Assembly (NCBI GenBank): GCA_023145575.1
Contig: JAGLDN010000089.1
Span: forward strand, 1-15,502
DNA length: 15,502 bases
DNA from: Psychromonas sp.
GTDB taxonomy: Bacteria; Pseudomonadota; Gammaproteobacteria; Enterobacterales; Psychromonadaceae
Direction: 5' to 3'
The notes beneath the pieces were generated by a model. It saw only the letters and a list, made by a program, of their open reading frames with translations, was not told the DNA's origin and searched no databases. Both the position numbers and the translations under genes were made by a program. Positions 7,985-15,491 of this stretch are shown one piece after another. Within the stretch, counting starts at the first letter, position 1; the number at the start of each line of letters is the position of its first letter.

Positions 7985-9370
7985 ATGTTAGACGCAGCAG
8001 CAGCAATAGAGTACATCTTAAAATCTATAGATGCTCATACAGTAACAAACCTATTTATTCTGCTCATCGTAGGTATATTTATCATTTCAATCATACTCGA
8101 CTTTCATGGGAATAACCGAGTACTGACACATCAAACGCCTAACTTACTCACATCATTAGGCATACTGGGTACTTTCGTTGGCATAGTCATTGGACTTTTG
8201 TATTTTGACCCGTCACACATAGATCAAAGTATCGAACTATTACTCAATGGTTTGCAAACCGCATTCATAACAAGCCTGGTCGGCATGGCTGCGTCTATCG
8301 CTTATAGGATCTTAACGGCAACATCAATATTCAAGAAAAATAGAATCACTGATGAAATAATAGATGTACAGCCTAAAGACATTCTAAACGCGATAGTTAA
8401 TCAAGGAGAACACCTAGCACAACTAAAAAAGGCGATATCAAGTGATAATGATTCAAGTCTAACCGCGCAAATAAAATTATTACGAAGTGATGTAAACGAT
8501 AATAATAAACAGCAACAACAGAGCTTTAAAAAGTTCTCAGAACAACTCTGGAAGAGCCTAGATGAGTTTTCAAAAATGCTTGCCAAGTCTGCAACCGATC
8601 AAGTTATTCAAGCGCTAAAAGAAGTCGTCACAGATTTCAATAAGCATTTAACCGAACAGTTTGGTGAAAATTTTAAAGCGCTCGATGAATCAGTTAAAAA
8701 GCTCGTAGATTGGCAGTCTGCGTATAGCACACAGTTAGAAGATATGATTAAACAATATTCACAAGGAGTAAAAGCAATCGCTGATATTGAAGGATCAGTC
8801 ACTAATATTCATCATAGTATGCAAGCAATACCAGACACAATGTCTAAGCTTGCAACTGTTATAGAAGTAAGCCAACACCAGATAAATACACTCGAACATC
8901 ACCTAGGGGCATTTAAAGAAATGAAAGAGCTTGCTGTTAAAGCGCTACCTGACATGCAAGATCACATACAAAAAACAATTGAAAATATCGCACTGTCTTC
9001 TCAAAAAGCCAGTGAGGGATACAGCACCTTGCTGGAAAATACACAAGATGTACAAAATACCTTTACTGCTAGTATTCAAAGAATACAAAACCAGATAAAA
9101 GAAACAACGACAGAACTACTACAAAACCAAGTGTATGAAATGAATAACTCATTTAGCGCAATGGAGCGTCAAGTTGAAAAATCTGTTGAAGTAACGGGTG
9201 AAGCTGTGAATAAGCATTTGAAAATGATTGATGATTCTATGTCTCAAGAGATCCAGCGTGTCATTGCAGAAATGGGCAATGCGCTAGCCCGTATTAGCGG
9301 GCAATTTACCCAAGATTACCAAGAGCTAACTAATGCAATGAAAAAAATAACAAAAACAGAAATGGCGTAA
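7985..9370 (+). CDS. zorA: ZorA: MotA/ExbB-like ion-channel motor subunit of Zorya
   Basis: A 461-residue inner-membrane protein of the MotA/TolQ/ExbB class. Three membrane segments are visible (about 20-39, 53-73 and 86-110), including TPNLLTSLGILGTFVGIVIG and NGLQTAFITSLVGMAAS, which are typical for Zorya ZorA. From about 120 to the end it is almost entirely coiled coil, fitting the long intracellular ZorA tail. In characterised Zorya systems five ZorA and two ZorB form a proton-driven motor; the tail is thought to pass the infection signal to cytoplasmic effectors. AAGGG sits 7 bases before the ATG. The length fits type II systems better than the longer type I ZorA. It is followed after 6 bp by zorB. 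Confidence 0.88.
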   Translation: MLDAAAAIEYILKSIDAHTVTNLFILLIVGIFIISIILDFHGNNRVLTHQTPNLLTSLGILGTFVGIVIGLLYFDPSHIDQSIELLLNGLQTAFITSLVGMAASIAYRILTATSIFKKNRITDEIIDVQPKDILNAIVNQGEHLAQLKKAISSDNDSSLTAQIKLLRSDVNDNNKQQQQSFKKFSEQLWKSLDEFSKMLAKSATDQVIQALKEVVTDFNKHLTEQFGENFKALDESVKKLVDWQSAYSTQLEDMIKQYSQGVKAIADIEGSVTNIHHSMQAIPDTMSKLATVIEVSQHQINTLEHHLGAFKEMKELAVKALPDMQDHIQKTIENIALSSQKASEGYSTLLENTQDVQNTFTASIQRIQNQIKETTTELLQNQVYEMNNSFSAMERQVEKSVEVTGEAVNKHLKMIDDSMSQEIQRVIAEMGNALARISGQFTQDYQELTNAMKKITKTEMA

Positions 9371-9376
9371 TTGTCC

Positions 9377-10090
9377 ATGACTAAGTCAATATTTGGAGAA
9401 AGCTCTCAAAATTGCAAAGAAGATGAAGATCATTGGTTATCTGTTTCTGATTTAATGGCAGGGTTAATGATCGTTTTTTTATTTGTCTCTGTTGTATTAA
9501 TGCGTAATGCACTAAAAGAGCGCGACAAAATTAAGGATATTGCTTCAGCTTACCAAGAAAATAAGGTACAAATATATAATTCACTTACCCAAGAATTTAG
9601 CTACGACTTGGGCCGCTGGGATGCGGAAATAGACAAAAAAGATTTATCGTTTAATTTTCACTCGCCAGATATCCTATTTAAAATGGGTAAAAGTCGTTTA
9701 AATCCAAAATTTAAACGGATCCTAAATGATTTTATTCCCAGATACTTTGGGGTGATCAACAAATTTAAAAAGTCTATTGAAGAGGTTCGTATAGAAGGTC
9801 ATACAAGCTCTCGATGGAATAATGATACGTCAAAGAATGACGCCTACTTTAACAACATGAGGTTGTCTCAAGATCGTACTCGTGCAGTACTATTTTATAT
9901 TTATAACCTTGCAAGTATGAAGAAAGAAAAATCATGGATAAAAAGTAATGTTGCCACTGTTGGTTACTCATCTTCTAAGTTAATACTTTCTAATGGCATT
10001 GAAGACAGTGATCGGTCAAGAAGGGTTTCTTTCAGATTGATCACTAACTCTGATACGCATATATTAAAAATACTTGGTCGTGATCAATGA
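9377..10090 (+). CDS. zorB: ZorB: MotB/OmpA-like stator subunit of Zorya
   Basis: A 237-residue protein with a short cytoplasmic N-terminus, one membrane helix (about 24-43) and a periplasmic OmpA/MotB peptidoglycan-binding domain. Asp25 in WLSVSDLMAGLM, at the start of the helix, is the expected ion-carrying residue of MotB-like proteins. The OmpA-type pattern is seen as IEGHTSS (139-145), NNMRLSQDRTRAV and DRSRRVSFRL (212-221). I chose the ATG at 9377; an in-frame TTG at 9371 lies right after the zorA stop. Its stop overlaps the zorE ATG by 4 bp. Together with ZorA it should build the ion-conducting motor anchored to the cell wall. Confidence 0.88.
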   Translation: MTKSIFGESSQNCKEDEDHWLSVSDLMAGLMIVFLFVSVVLMRNALKERDKIKDIASAYQENKVQIYNSLTQEFSYDLGRWDAEIDKKDLSFNFHSPDILFKMGKSRLNPKFKRILNDFIPRYFGVINKFKKSIEEVRIEGHTSSRWNNDTSKNDAYFNNMRLSQDRTRAVLFYIYNLASMKKEKSWIKSNVATVGYSSSKLILSNGIEDSDRSRRVSFRLITNSDTHILKILGRDQ

Positions 10091-11040
10091 AATTAAGCGT
10101 CAATTTTGATGCCTTATTAGCCGCCACCAATTTAATGGGCGCAAGAGATAGAGCATTTACTTTAAAAACCACCCTACCACCACTCGAAGAAATTGATACA
10201 CAGCTAAAAGAAGGCATAGTTGTCAATATTAATGAGATTAAAAAAATAGAGCATGGGCTTTTATCCTTTAAAGATCGGCAAGTTTTATTATACATCCAAG
10301 ATCATGATATTAAAATAATAGAGGCACTCGATGATGGCGCGTTAGGAAAGAAATATCACGTTGCATATTGTATTACCTTAGAAGAGATGCAAAGCAAAGG
10401 CAGATATAACCGCTATGTTGCAAAAAATAATATTGACGGGATCTTCCTTATTGATGGAAAAAATGAAGAGACTAATGAATATATAAAAGGCACGACAAAT
10501 CTCAAAGTATGTAAAAACTGCCTGAAACATTTAGACTATAAAGGATACGAGAGCAACATTAGTATCAAAAAAGAAATTTTTGATACTTTCTCACTTGAAG
10601 AATTTTTTAAAGCCTACCAGCAATTGTTTAAGCATAAACCTAAATACAAAGCGGGTCAAAACCAAAGCCCCTATGTCAATAATTGGCCAGAAATAAGTAA
10701 TAATTATAAACGCTCAGTCAACTGGGTATGTGAAAATTGTAATGTTGATTTAACGCAAAATCCTGAACTTATACACACACATCATTTAAACGGGGTGAAG
10801 CATGATAATACACTGTCAAATTTTAAAGCGTTATGTTGTGAATGTCATGCCAATGAGCCAGATCACGGACACATGGACATATCATATCAACAAAAAACTC
10901 AATTAATCAATCTTCGCTTGAGTCAAACAGCAAGCGCAGAAATCGCCAAATCAGCTATGCGCCAATCTTTCGGCAGCATTCCCCACAACAAATTGCCTGC
11001 AGATAACACAGTACGTTGCACTGACAACAGTGACGATTAA
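10087..11040 (+). CDS. zorE: ZorE-like HNH endonuclease effector of type II Zorya
   Basis: A 317-residue protein ending in an HNH nuclease. The motif is CENC (215-218), then HTHHLNG (230-236), an Asn in KHDNTLSN (238-245) and a closing LCCECH (249-254), giving a zinc-binding, HNH-type site. A further Cys pair, CKNC (142-145), lies upstream of it. The first 130 residues form an unrecognised domain. Type II Zorya is defined by ZorA, ZorB and ZorE, where ZorE is an HNH protein shown to act as a DNA nickase. The order, the 4-bp overlap with zorB and the lack of ZorC/ZorD support type II. The zorE name rests on context plus the HNH domain rather than full-length comparison. Confidence 0.8.
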   Translation: MKLSVNFDALLAATNLMGARDRAFTLKTTLPPLEEIDTQLKEGIVVNINEIKKIEHGLLSFKDRQVLLYIQDHDIKIIEALDDGALGKKYHVAYCITLEEMQSKGRYNRYVAKNNIDGIFLIDGKNEETNEYIKGTTNLKVCKNCLKHLDYKGYESNISIKKEIFDTFSLEEFFKAYQQLFKHKPKYKAGQNQSPYVNNWPEISNNYKRSVNWVCENCNVDLTQNPELIHTHHLNGVKHDNTLSNFKALCCECHANEPDHGHMDISYQQKTQLINLRLSQTASAEIAKSAMRQSFGSIPHNKLPADNTVRCTDNSDD

Positions 11041-11071
11041 TTCACCCCTCGCACAAGCAATAATCGCTGTG

Positions 11072-11077
11072 TATAAT
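11072..11077 (+). promoter_or_regulatory. TATAAT -10 box upstream of the nucleotidase gene
   Basis: A consensus TATAAT lies 40 bp before the ATG in the 76-bp gap after zorE. No good -35 hexamer is seen at 16-18 bp spacing (TCGCAC at 17). It suggests that the nucleotidase gene has its own promoter and is not simply the fourth gene of the Zorya operon. Confidence 0.4.
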
Positions 11078-11116
11078 ATAGTCCAACAAGATCGTTAGCG
11101 ATAATAAGGATTGAGT

Positions 11117-12076
11117 ATGTCAGTGGAGTTAAATGAAACATTAGTTGTCGGAATATCTGCAACGGCACTGTTTGATCTATCAAGATCTGATAAAAATTTT
11201 TCAGAAAAATCAACATTAGATCATGACGCTGCGATTGATGAATATCGAAAGGAGATGCTTGAGAAAGAGAATGACCCATTAGACGATGGAACAGGCATGC
11301 CACTGGTTAAATCCCTTTTGAAGTTAAATAAACATTTACCTCCAGATGATGATACGCCTATTGTTGAAGTTGTGGTAATTTCGAGGAATAGCCCTGAAAC
11401 TGGCATTAAAATATTAAAAGAAATCCGAAGACGTCAATTACCGATTACTCGATCGGCCTTTATTGCAGGTGAACAAAGCACAATGTATCTTGAGGCTTTT
11501 TATGTTGATTTATTTTTAACCACAAATCAACAAGACGCACAAATTGTTACAGATAGTAATGTATGTGCAGCCGCGCTCGTTAAAGCCCCACCGAAAAATG
11601 CAAAACCATTAGATGAAAAACAAGTAAGGTTTGCGTTTGATGCCGATGCTGTTTTATTCAACGAAGAGAGTGAAATAATTAACAAACAACAAGGGTTAGA
11701 AAAATTTAAGATCCATGAAAATGAAAATCAAGATATCCCACTGTCAAAAGGGCCATATGCAAATTTATTAAAAAAACTATCCAAAATAAAAGAAAGATTA
11801 CCCAGCCGAATTGAATCTTCTCCAATTAAGCTCGCGATAATGACTGCCCGTAATAGTCCTGCTGAAATGAGAGTATTGAAAACACTCAGGGCATGGGATA
11901 TTTATATCGATCAAGCTTTTTTTCTTGGTGGGCTTGAAAAAAGTCGCTTTTTAAAGGCATTTAACCCACACATCTTCTTTGATGACCAAGATCCGCACCT
12001 TGAACCTGCGGCGATTGATATTCCATGTGCTAAGGTGCTCTACCCAAGTAATTCTCCTTTAAATCGCCTTAAGTAA
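11117..12076 (+). CDS. Cytosolic 5'-nucleotidase (NT5C1-like family)
   Basis: A 319-residue soluble protein of the 5'-nucleotidase family related to cytosolic 5'-nucleotidase 1A. Characteristic parts are the opening LVVGISATALFDL (9-21), GTGMPLVKSLLKLN, VVVISRNSPETG (86-96), the block from FIAGE through FYVDLFLTTN, and the HAD-like FAFDADAVLF (172-181) with NEESE after it. The C-terminus repeats the NSP motif (MTARNSPAEM) and ends with a FFDDQ acidic motif. It should remove phosphate from nucleoside monophosphates in the cytoplasm. AAGGA lies 6 bases before the chosen ATG; an in-frame TTG 6 bases upstream overlaps that spacing. It could be a housekeeping gene or a nucleotide-handling partner of the neighbouring defence genes. 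Confidence 0.85.
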   Translation: MSVELNETLVVGISATALFDLSRSDKNFSEKSTLDHDAAIDEYRKEMLEKENDPLDDGTGMPLVKSLLKLNKHLPPDDDTPIVEVVVISRNSPETGIKILKEIRRRQLPITRSAFIAGEQSTMYLEAFYVDLFLTTNQQDAQIVTDSNVCAAALVKAPPKNAKPLDEKQVRFAFDADAVLFNEESEIINKQQGLEKFKIHENENQDIPLSKGPYANLLKKLSKIKERLPSRIESSPIKLAIMTARNSPAEMRVLKTLRAWDIYIDQAFFLGGLEKSRFLKAFNPHIFFDDQDPHLEPAAIDIPCAKVLYPSNSPLNRLK

Positions 12077-12213
12077 CACTTTATTGAGACTCTATGATGA
12101 TAGCCATTAATACCCAGAGTCTTCCAATTCACCGTTAAAACTAGTCGTAAAGCATTTCACCTTGCTGAGAAATTATCGATGGTTGTATACTGAGATGAAC
12201 GACACTTTCTTTT
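12077..12213. other. Short intergenic stretch after the nucleotidase
   Basis: A stem of 7 bp (12087-12093 with 12116-12122) has a 22-base loop and no T tract, so it is a poor terminator. Nothing else is seen before the repeat element. Confidence 0.4.
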
Positions 12214-12501
12214 TATACCCATGCGGCGTAAAAATGCTTTGTCAAGCTCAAGCTCGATGAGCAGAACAAGGCACAACATTAGGTAATTGTTGTTCACTTT
12301 TCGATTATTGTAACGCAGTCTTGGTTTTTGAGCTTGTGCTCCACAGGACAGGGCAACTAGTAACAAGGCGCGTTGTTATAAAATCTCTATGTAGAATAAC
12401 TATTTAAGAATTAAAGTCTTTTTTTAAATTCGACCTTTGATGCCTAGCACCTTGGTACTATTTCCCTTGCTCAATTTGCACTTTTACGTCACATGGGTAT
12501 A
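12214..12501 (-). repeat. Full MITE-like element, copy 2
   Basis: A 288-bp element in the opposite orientation to the copy at 2661-2923. Its 24-bp terminal inverted repeats at 12214-12237 and 12478-12501 match at 21 of 24 positions. An internal inverted repeat pairs 12244-12256 with 12329-12341 (10 of 13). The half nearest 12501 is the segment also found as partial copies at 31-103 and 15420-15491. A 69-codon frame runs through it on the minus strand but is not kept in copy 1, so I treat it as non-coding. Confidence 0.8.
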
Positions 12502-12539
12502 TAATGTTTTTTCTTAATCATAGTTTATGTTTTGCACTG

Positions 12540-12677
12540 CTAATCAGCGAGTCTTTTTTTAATGCTCCCAATCAACAGCTTAATATCGTCTTCAATGCCG
12601 GGAATAAAAGCCAAATCATTGGATTTTTTACATGAAAGATATCGCAATTGAGACCCCCAGCTGCCAGCCATATCCGC
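12540..12677 (-). pseudogene. C-terminal fragment of an unrecognised protein
   Basis: A 45-codon open frame ending in TAG, starting ADMAGSWGSQLRYLSCKK and ending GIEDDIKLLIGSIKKRLAD. It reads like a genuine protein C-terminus. Just upstream in frame a TAG appears at the point where the tandem duplication begins (12673), so the rest of the gene seems to have been cut off there. I do not recognise the family. Confidence 0.5.
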
Positions 12678-12729
12678 TAAAAACTAATACCATTTAAACT
12701 ATGATCCGTGTAGATATTAATTGAGTTTT

Positions 12730-13290
12730 TCAAAGATAAAACATACATTCTACAAAAGGATCGAAATGTTTACAGAATGTATTAGCTACTCCAAAACCCA
12801 TCAAACAATCTATCCTCATATGCCACTTTTCTTTGGCAATAAACCATTCTTGATACCAAGGATCGCATACGACTGCATCTTCTCCCCATTCATCAGGGCA
12901 ACGAGCGCCAATCCAGATAGGTGAAATATTAGGTGGTTTCTTTTTTAGACCAAGAAGAACAATGAGATGTATATTATTAATATTCATTAGTGCCATCCCT
13001 CTTTCTCCTCGCAAGTACAAATATTTAAATGCATGAGCTGCATTTTCGTCACAGACACCTACTTTAGATTTTTCTGTTCGACGTGCTCTCGATTCTATGA
13101 ATTCATAGCACCAACTCCAATTTTCTGATTTTAAATCTTTTCTGTCTTGTTTAAATTGTGTTATTAAAGAATTGTGTTCACTCACACTTTGGGTTTTATT
13201 TATACCTTCATGTCGATTTAAAGTTTTCAATCGCACAGTATTATAAACATAGTTGCAGGCAGATTCCGCTCGTATTAGATATTCATTCAT
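12730..13290 (-). CDS. Putative papain-like cysteine enzyme, copy 1
   Basis: 186 residues with no signal peptide or membrane segment. A likely Cys-His-Asp triad is Cys80 in VGVCDENAA, His108 in a hydrophobic strand before VLLGLKKKP, and Asp143 in VVCDPWYQEWF. The order and contexts (Cys at a helix start, His in a strand, Asp followed by Pro-Trp) resemble papain-fold or transglutaminase-like toxins and effectors that cleave or deamidate proteins. No named family is claimed. The listed ATG has GAAGG 8 bases upstream; an in-frame TTG 6 bases earlier is too close to that site. It is about 82% identical (33 differences in 186, counted by eye) to the second copy. An effector, a toxin or a defence protein are all possible. 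Confidence 0.6.
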   Translation of the reverse strand: MNEYLIRAESACNYVYNTVRLKTLNRHEGINKTQSVSEHNSLITQFKQDRKDLKSENWSWCYEFIESRARRTEKSKVGVCDENAAHAFKYLYLRGERGMALMNINNIHLIVLLGLKKKPPNISPIWIGARCPDEWGEDAVVCDPWYQEWFIAKEKWHMRIDCLMGFGVANTFCKHFDPFVECMFYL

Positions 13291-13296
13291 TATCAA

Positions 13297-13601
13297 TACC
13301 TTCGTAAAAGATGAGGTGATTTATTTTGTAGCAAAAACAAGTTGGCAGTTGATAAAATATGTGATTTTAACAAGCATACTTAGAAATACAGCTTATTATA
13401 ACGATTATTACTTTCTTACACCCATGACTTTTCTCGAAAATCAACAAACAACTCATTAGTGTTACCAAGCTATGCTCAAATCACAATGTTAATCATTAGT
13501 CGGTGGACTGAAAAAGTGAGACGTTAACGTACTTTACAGCAATTTTTTGAATACGACATTAATGGGATTGATCATAATTGATCCATTACTAAACATTTTG
13601 A
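13297..13601. other. Duplicated upstream region of copy 1
   Basis: AT-rich leader of the papain-like gene with no open frame of note. On the minus strand a TATAAT occurs about 110 bp before the ATG but is not conserved in the second unit, so no promoter is called. The first 40 bases next to the start codon, including the ribosome binding site, are nearly identical in both units. Confidence 0.5.
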
Positions 13602-13793
13602 TCATGATTTTAACGGTTTGATTTGTGCGTCAGGTAAAACCTTTGGTGTTGGTCGTTTTTTCTTCAATCTACTCTCTACCTCTGTCAGGGATTACTTTTC
13701 AAACTTTGTCCGTGATCCATGAGAAAGGCGCAAATTTTGACCAACATTGATAGCTAAAATATTGTAAGTGAAAAGCTCCGCTAAAAAATAATA
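13602..13793 (-). pseudogene. Remnant of an unrecognised gene, unit 1
   Basis: A 63-codon minus-strand frame with one internal TAA at 13692-13694. Protein-like parts are FTYNILAINVGQNLRL and SHGSRTKFEK before the stop and VESRLKKKRPTPKVLPDAQ after it, ending in TGA. The homologous stretch in unit 2 keeps a Gln codon where unit 1 has TAA, which shows that the frame was once open. It could be the C-terminus of a transposase or another DNA-binding protein; the family is not recognised. Confidence 0.45.
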
Positions 13794-13833
13794 CTATTTA
13801 AACTATGATCTGTGTAAATATTAATTGCGTTTT

Positions 13834-14394
13834 TCAAAGATAAAACACACATTCTACAAAAGTCGCTTCACTTTTAGAGAATACATTAGCTACTCCATAA
13901 CCGAGCAAACAATCTATCCTCATATGCCACTTGTCTTCGGCAATAAACCATTCTTGATACCAAGGATCACAAACGACTGCATCTTCTCCCCATTCATCAG
14001 GACAGCGAGCACCAAGCCAGATAGCTGATCTCCGAGGGGGTTTCTTTTTTAAACCAAGAAGGACAAACACATGTTCATCAGCAAGATTCATAATTGCCAT
14101 CCCTCTTTCTCCTCGCAAGTACAAATATTTAAATGCAAGTGCTGCATTTTCGTCACAGACACCTACTTTAGATTTTTCTATTCGACGTGCTCTCGATTCT
14201 ATGAATTCATAGCACCAATCCCAATTTTCTGATTCTAAATCCTTTCTGTCTTTGTTAAATTTTGTTACTAAAGAATTGCGTTCACTCATACTTTGGGTTT
14301 TATTTATACCTTCATGTCGATTTAAAGTTTTCAATCGCACAGTATTATAAACATAGTTGCAAGCAGATTCCGCTCGCATTAGATATTCATTCAT
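13834..14394 (-). CDS. Putative papain-like cysteine enzyme, copy 2
   Basis: 186 residues, paralogue of the preceding gene. Cys80, His108 and Asp143 are all kept, as are the flanking VGVCDENAA and VVCDPWYQEWF blocks. Differences cluster at 101-127 (around the putative His strand) and at 171-178 near the C-terminus, while the core is almost unchanged. This is what one expects if target or partner contacts have diverged under a retained activity. The same GAAGG-ATG start is present. Neither copy has an obvious companion antitoxin or immunity gene within the unit. Confidence 0.6.
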   Translation of the reverse strand: MNEYLMRAESACNYVYNTVRLKTLNRHEGINKTQSMSERNSLVTKFNKDRKDLESENWDWCYEFIESRARRIEKSKVGVCDENAALAFKYLYLRGERGMAIMNLADEHVFVLLGLKKKPPRRSAIWLGARCPDEWGEDAVVCDPWYQEWFIAEDKWHMRIDCLLGYGVANVFSKSEATFVECVFYL

Positions 14395-14727
14395 TATCAA
14401 TACCTTCGTAAAAGATGAGGTGATTTATTTTGTAGCAAAAACAACACAGAAGTTGATAAAATATATAATAATAACAACCATGCCTAGAAATGCAACTGCT
14501 CATAATTAAAATTAGCACTATTCTTACTTTATTACACCCATGACTTTTCTCTAAATTCGACAAACAACTCATTATAGTTAGCTAAGTTATGGCGACAATG
14601 ACTGATCGTATCACAATGTTAAGCATTAGTAGAAGAACTGAAAAAAGGAGAAATATAGTAATTTACAGCGATTTTTTGAATACGACATTAATTAGATTGA
14701 ACTTAATTGATCCATTACTAAACATTT

Positions 14728-14900
14728 TTATCTTGATTTTAACGGTTTGATTTGTGCGGCAGGTGAAAACCTTTGCTGTTGGGCGTTTTTTCTTCAATCT
14801 ACTCTCTACCTGTGTCAGGGATTGCTTTTCAAACTTTGTCCGTGATCCATGTTAAAGTCGCAAATTTTGATCAACATTGATAGCGAAAATATTGTAAGTG
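14728..14900 (-). pseudogene. Remnant of an unrecognised gene, unit 2
   Basis: Homologue of the remnant at 13602-13793. It retains the Gln codon that is TAA in unit 1, but has its own TAA just before the GSRTKFEK block and a one-base insertion near 14768 that shifts the frame downstream. The two copies have therefore been disabled independently. Confidence 0.4.
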
Positions 14901-14909
14901 AAAAGCTCC

Positions 14910-15419
14910 TCAAAAAAACACAATGACGTAAAGAGTAATGATAAAGTAAAAAAGGGTCGAGGGAGCCCACCTAGGTCAAAAAAATAATAAAGAGATTTTC
15001 CTCAATACAGAATTGATGCATAATGAGTGAATTTTAAAAAAGGTTATAGCAACTGTTATCCCCAAATTAAAACTGCAGCATTTTGTTTATGATGCCACTT
15101 TTGACAATAATACTACAAAACAGATGACAGCTTAAGTTTGTATGTAATTAATGTCAAAATTGTGCAATAACTCTGCATTACACTTTAAATTTACAGGAAA
15201 ATATCGAGGAAAAGGTTAACCTGCGATATATTGAGAACTTTTTATGCCCAAAATACTTGCAAAAAACGTACAAGCACTTAAAATAGAGCAAGCATTATTG
15301 ATGGCTTATATACCCATCACACATGAAGATCAGGTTTCAACGTGAATTTAAAAGCTTAGCGGCGAGTCATTGGGCGAAAACAATGGTTATTCCCTTACCA
15401 AAATCAATAACGATGCATA
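14910..15419. other. Mostly non-coding stretch at the right end
   Basis: AT-rich with no substantial gene. A 33-codon frame at 15244-15345 begins MPKILAKNVQALKIEQALL and ends in TGA; no good ribosome binding site precedes it and the sequence TATACCCATC inside it resembles the terminal motif of the repeat family. It may be a gene tail or repeat. A short GC-rich patch GGGAGCCCACCTAGGTC lies near 14963 with no identified role. Confidence 0.4.
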
Positions 15420-15491
15420 TATACTCATATGACGTAAAAGTGCAAATTCAGCAAGGGAAATAGTAACAAGTTGCTATGCATAAAATTGCCC
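15420..15491 (+). repeat. Partial MITE-like repeat, copy D
   Basis: The terminal repeat TATACTCATATGACGTAAAAGTGC-like end (15420-15443) differs from the copy 2 end at two positions. The following bases match copy A in reverse complement up to AAAATTGCCCT. The element continues past the window edge. Confidence 0.75.

Larger units (their letters stand above)
12673..13776 (-). repeat. Tandem duplication, unit 1 (1104 bp)
   Basis: This unit aligns with 13777-14909 across its whole length. Both start with TCCGCTAAAAA and hold a papain-like gene followed by the same upstream non-coding region. The spacing between the two genes is exactly 1104 bp. Coding parts and the upstream region have diverged, so the duplication is not recent. 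Confidence 0.9.
13777..14909 (-). repeat. Tandem duplication, unit 2 (about 1133 bp)
   Basis: Second unit of the direct duplication, aligned with 12673-13776 and slightly longer through small insertions between 14440 and 14640. It ends at AAAAGCTCC near 14909, matching the end of unit 1. Confidence 0.88.

Noticed and set aside
9371..9376. TTG start for zorB six bases upstream
   Set aside because: It directly abuts the zorA stop; the ATG at 9377 is the more usual choice, though the ribosome binding site does not decide it.
12087..12122. Inverted repeat after the nucleotidase as a terminator
   Set aside because: Stem of only 7 bp with a 22-base loop and no T tract.
12157..12366. 69-codon minus-strand frame with a signal-peptide-like start
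   Set aside because: It lies largely within the MITE-like element; the matching frame in copy 1 is broken by stops and length differences, so it is not conserved as protein.
12721..12924. 67-codon plus-strand frame, with a similar one at 13825-14028
   Set aside because: Both are antisense shadows of the papain-like genes; their similarity to each other only reflects the duplication.
13420..13440. TTACACCCATGACTTTTCT as another repeat terminus
   Set aside because: Only the first ten bases resemble the terminal repeat, there is no matching opposite end, and it is present twice simply because of the tandem duplication.
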